DNA from: CAVPDE01 sp964580575
GTDB taxonomy: Bacteria > Desulfobacterota > DSM-4660 > Desulfatiglandales > HGW-15
Reading direction: 5' to 3'
DNA length: 14,481 nt
Assembly (NCBI GenBank): GCA_964580575.1
Contig: CAZOLJ010000101.1
Coordinates: 1-14,481 of the forward strand
Shown here: positions 11,960 through 14,481 of the stretch, piece by piece
Position numbering within the stretch: position 1 is the first letter of the stretch
Layout of the letters: each line of letters starts with the position of its first letter
Position numbers and translations under genes: made by a program
Notes under the pieces: model-generated
Told to the model about the DNA's origin: nothing
The model's database searches: none
What the model saw: the letters and a program-made list of their open reading frames with translations, nothing else

Positions 11960-14479
11960 CTAATTCTCCTTGTCGCCCTGGCCTTGCTGATAGTCTTCCC
12001 CTCTTTGCAGATATTCCAGGTGTTTCAAAACGCACTTAATCTCTCCATAAGATACATCATCGCCAAGAGCGGCTTTCGCTGGTCCCAACCGGGTGTCTTC
12101 AACCCGGCTGAAGTAGTCGGAAATGCGCGCGATCTTATCCGATGAAACCAGTTTTTCCACCGCTAATTGCCCTGTTCCCACAAAAAAGGATAGATGTTGT
12201 TCTATGGTACTGACTTTCAGTTTTCTTTTGACTGCAATTTCAGCAACGGGTTTCCCTGAAAGGAAAAGCTCAAAACTCAATTTTTGAGTCTCTCCTTTCA
12301 CCTGCGCTTCGGATTTACCTGCAACGGGTTCTTCAAAGGAGATAGCAATGTTGTGCTTCTTGCGGAAAGCGACCGTCATTTCAAGGATTTCCGCGCCAAA
12401 CCTTTTCGTTTTCTTTGCACCCACGCCTTTGATTCCGAGTAAAGACTGTTGAGTGACCGGCAGTTCATTCGCTATCTTCAGCAAGGTGCGCCGGGGCAAG
12501 ACCATATGCCCGGGCAGATCAAGGGCTTTTGCTGTCAGGTTTCGCCAGGATTTAAGCAGGGCATGGAATTCAGGATATTTTGAAGCCGTGAATTCTTGGG
12601 CAGCTCTCGCGGGTTTTTGCTCTTTGGGTCTCTCAATGGCGGCCTTAGCCCTTGTTTCCAGATAGATGCTCGGACGAAATCCTTTTTCACATGCGATGAG
12701 ACAGGTCTTTTTCACAAATACGCCCGTCCGGAACTCTTCCAGGGCCTTCTGAAGGGATTTACGAATGGTCTTGTTATCGGTTTCAATCTCGTTCTTCGGC
12801 AGAGTCTGCAAAATAGCTGCCAACTTAGGAGCAAAATATAAACACGCTTTCATAATGCGCTCCTGAAGCAATGGATTATCTTCCACGTCAGGATTTTCTG
12901 AAATATAGCGAAGCACCTGTTTTATAAACTTGGCGGAAACCTCGACTAATTCAGTTTTCAAGGCATGGTCTGCTTGATCTAAGGCGTCCATCAGACCTGC
13001 ATCGATGCTCGACTGATATTCCCGCGTCAATTTCCGCAGATATCCCAATCGCCGCTGCAGGGAAGAAAAATCAAAAAGATCCAGAACCAATGATTTCTGA
13101 TAGGCGTTTTTCATGGCCTGCAATTGCTCGTCATTGGGAGGGTTTTCCTCTATCCGGCGGGTGAAGGTCTTTATGGTGTGGTCGCTTTTCATCGCTTGCT
13201 GGCCAAGTGGCGCGCTCAGCACCAGCCCTTCGAGGCTCGTGCATCGGCTCAGGGCCACATACACCTGTCCGTGCGCAAAAGCCGCACGCGCATCGATAAT
13301 TGCTTTCTCAAAAGTGAGCCCCTGACTTTTGTGAATGGTAATGGCCCAAGCCAGTTTGAGCGGGTGTTGGGTGAAGGTTCCGATGATGGTTTCCTTGATC
13401 TCCTTGGTCGCGTCGTCCAAGGCATAGCGGCAGTTTTGCCATTCTGCCGCGCCTACCGCAATGGATTCCTCATCACCCGGGCATTGCACATAGACCATGT
13501 CTTCAGTCATTCTCGTAACGGTCCCGATTCTGCCGTTATAATAAAGTTTCAGAGGCGATATATCGTTTTTTACGAACATCACCTGTGCCCCGACTTTCAG
13601 CAAGAGTTCAGGTTCCGTGGGATAGGAAATTTCCGGAAATTCGCCGTTTATCACGGCTTTGAATGTCCTGGCCTTTCCTTTCAGGGAATTCAGTTTCGAT
13701 GCATTGATTTCCTGCGCCTGAAAGTTGTGAGTGGTCAAGGTGATGTATCCGTCTGAGTCGGAAGGTGAAAATCCGGGCACATATCTGCGGTTCAATTCCT
13801 TAAGTGTATCCGCATCCAGGTGATTGTCCCGCACCCGGTTTAAAAGACGGATAAAGGCCTGGTCCTGCTGTCGATAAATATTTTTCAGTTCAATACTTAT
13901 AAACTCGGTTTGTTGAAGGGCCCGGCTGCTGAAAAAAAATACCGAATCATAAAAGGGCTTCAGGATATCCCATTCGGTTTCTTTGACCACCGGGGCCAAC
14001 TGCTGCAAATCGCCGATCATGAGCAACTGCACCCCGCCGAAAGGCTTGGTGCGGTCGCGAAAGCGCCGCAGCACCGTATCCACGGCATCCAGAAGATCGG
14101 CTCTGACCATACTGATTTCATCTATGACCAGCAGGTCCAGACTTCTAATGATATTGATTTTTTCGCGGCTGAAGCGCTGAAACCGCGAAGCCGATGCCCT
14201 GGCTTCATCCCCCGACCCCATGGAAGGTCGCTCTGTATCCGAAGGCAGTTGCGGCCCGAAGGGCAATTGAAAAAAAGAATGCAGGGTAACACCGCCGGCG
14301 TTGACGGCGGCTACGCCCGTCGGAGCCAGCACCACCAACCGCTTCGCCGACTCCTTTTTGAAATGGTGTAAAAAGGTTGTCTTGCCCGTCCCGGCCTTGC
14401 CGGTTAGAAAAACATTACAGCCCGAATCCCGGACAAAATCGTAAGCCAACTTCATTTGCGGGTTATTGGAAAAATCCAT
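11960..14479 (-). CDS. Pif1-like helicase with HRDC-like and C-terminal helix-turn-helix regions
   Basis: An 839-aa superfamily 1B-like DNA helicase. Walker A GKAGTGKTT is at 27-35, APTGVAA at 52-58, Walker B VIDEIS at 118-123, and GDLQQL at 156-161, the motif III typical of Pif1/RRM3 proteins. The C-terminal motor part has IHKSQG (382-387) and YVALSRC (407-413). Residues 450-610 are a helical, family-specific region. Residues 634-710 look like an HRDC domain (LLKSWRNLTAKAL then IKGVGAKKTKRFG), and 733-825 form a helix-turn-helix region (AVKRKLKVSTIEQHLSFF), as at the C-terminus of many such helicases. It probably unwinds G-quadruplexes or RNA-DNA hybrids; this is family inference. ATG at 14479 matches the usual start but lies two bases from the window edge, so an upstream extension cannot be excluded. 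Confidence 0.92.
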   Translation of the reverse strand: MDFSNNPQMKLAYDFVRDSGCNVFLTGKAGTGKTTFLHHFKKESAKRLVVLAPTGVAAVNAGGVTLHSFFQLPFGPQLPSDTERPSMGSGDEARASASRFQRFSREKINIIRSLDLLVIDEISMVRADLLDAVDTVLRRFRDRTKPFGGVQLLMIGDLQQLAPVVKETEWDILKPFYDSVFFFSSRALQQTEFISIELKNIYRQQDQAFIRLLNRVRDNHLDADTLKELNRRYVPGFSPSDSDGYITLTTHNFQAQEINASKLNSLKGKARTFKAVINGEFPEISYPTEPELLLKVGAQVMFVKNDISPLKLYYNGRIGTVTRMTEDMVYVQCPGDEESIAVGAAEWQNCRYALDDATKEIKETIIGTFTQHPLKLAWAITIHKSQGLTFEKAIIDARAAFAHGQVYVALSRCTSLEGLVLSAPLGQQAMKSDHTIKTFTRRIEENPPNDEQLQAMKNAYQKSLVLDLFDFSSLQRRLGYLRKLTREYQSSIDAGLMDALDQADHALKTELVEVSAKFIKQVLRYISENPDVEDNPLLQERIMKACLYFAPKLAAILQTLPKNEIETDNKTIRKSLQKALEEFRTGVFVKKTCLIACEKGFRPSIYLETRAKAAIERPKEQKPARAAQEFTASKYPEFHALLKSWRNLTAKALDLPGHMVLPRRTLLKIANELPVTQQSLLGIKGVGAKKTKRFGAEILEMTVAFRKKHNIAISFEEPVAGKSEAQVKGETQKLSFELFLSGKPVAEIAVKRKLKVSTIEQHLSFFVGTGQLAVEKLVSSDKIARISDYFSRVEDTRLGPAKAALGDDVSYGEIKCVLKHLEYLQRGEDYQQGQGDKEN

Positions 14480-14481
14480 AG

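Noticed and set aside
13124..13756. Plus-strand open frame of 210 codons opposite the helicase
   Set aside because: It is antisense to conserved helicase motifs and shows no family resemblance or ribosome site of note.

Overview
The window is a 14.5-kb piece of a draft bacterial scaffold. A run of exactly 100 N at 8537-8636 looks like a placeholder gap. Eleven genes lie on the minus strand and one (a J-domain protein) on the plus strand. No rRNA, tRNA, CRISPR array, integrase or transposase was seen. The organism is probably a metabolically versatile anaerobe, perhaps Desulfobacterota-like. That guess rests only on gene content and GC-rich intergenic palindromes, and is low confidence.

Region 1 (1-5350, all minus) is a metabolic block. 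In transcription order it holds a PduO-type cob(I)alamin adenosyltransferase, a DadA-like FAD amino-acid dehydrogenase (4-bp ATGA overlap), then E1-alpha, E1-beta (1-bp overlap) and E2 of a 2-oxo-acid dehydrogenase complex. A plausible reading is that the flavoenzyme makes a 2-oxo acid that the complex converts to acyl-CoA, but the substrate is unknown. No E3 is present, the E2 has no recognisable E1/E3-binding domain, and the E1-alpha thiamine-diphosphate motif is altered. A strong hairpin separates E1-beta from E2, and a C/G-rich palindrome separates the flavoenzyme from E1-alpha.

Region 2 (5351-7700) has a polytopic membrane protein resembling the MATE/PST flippase superfamily (minus). Diverging from it is a short zinc-finger-less DnaJ-like protein (plus) with a clear sigma70-type promoter.

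Region 3 (7670-9508, minus) carries two RNA-metabolism genes: a divergent RtcA RNA 3'-phosphate cyclase and an archaeal-type FAU-1 (RNase E/G-like plus DUF402) protein. They are separated by the N gap. They read as one open frame only because 100 N happens to preserve frame; the missing parts of both families suggest two genes and a real gap longer than 100 bases.

Region 4 (9568-11853, minus) is a run of small accessory genes: a YbiI-like DksA/TraR zinc-finger protein, a cysteine-rich DUF3795 protein, an unknown 101-aa protein and a SMUG2-type DNA glycosylase. They are separated by 140-235-bp spacers holding hairpins, and one GC-rich element recurs on either side of the last three. Region 5 (11960-14479, minus) is a large Pif1-like helicase with an HRDC-like region and a C-terminal helix-turn-helix-like region.

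Two kinds of degenerate 7-bp tandem repeat occur at gene edges (50-84 and 5190-5252).
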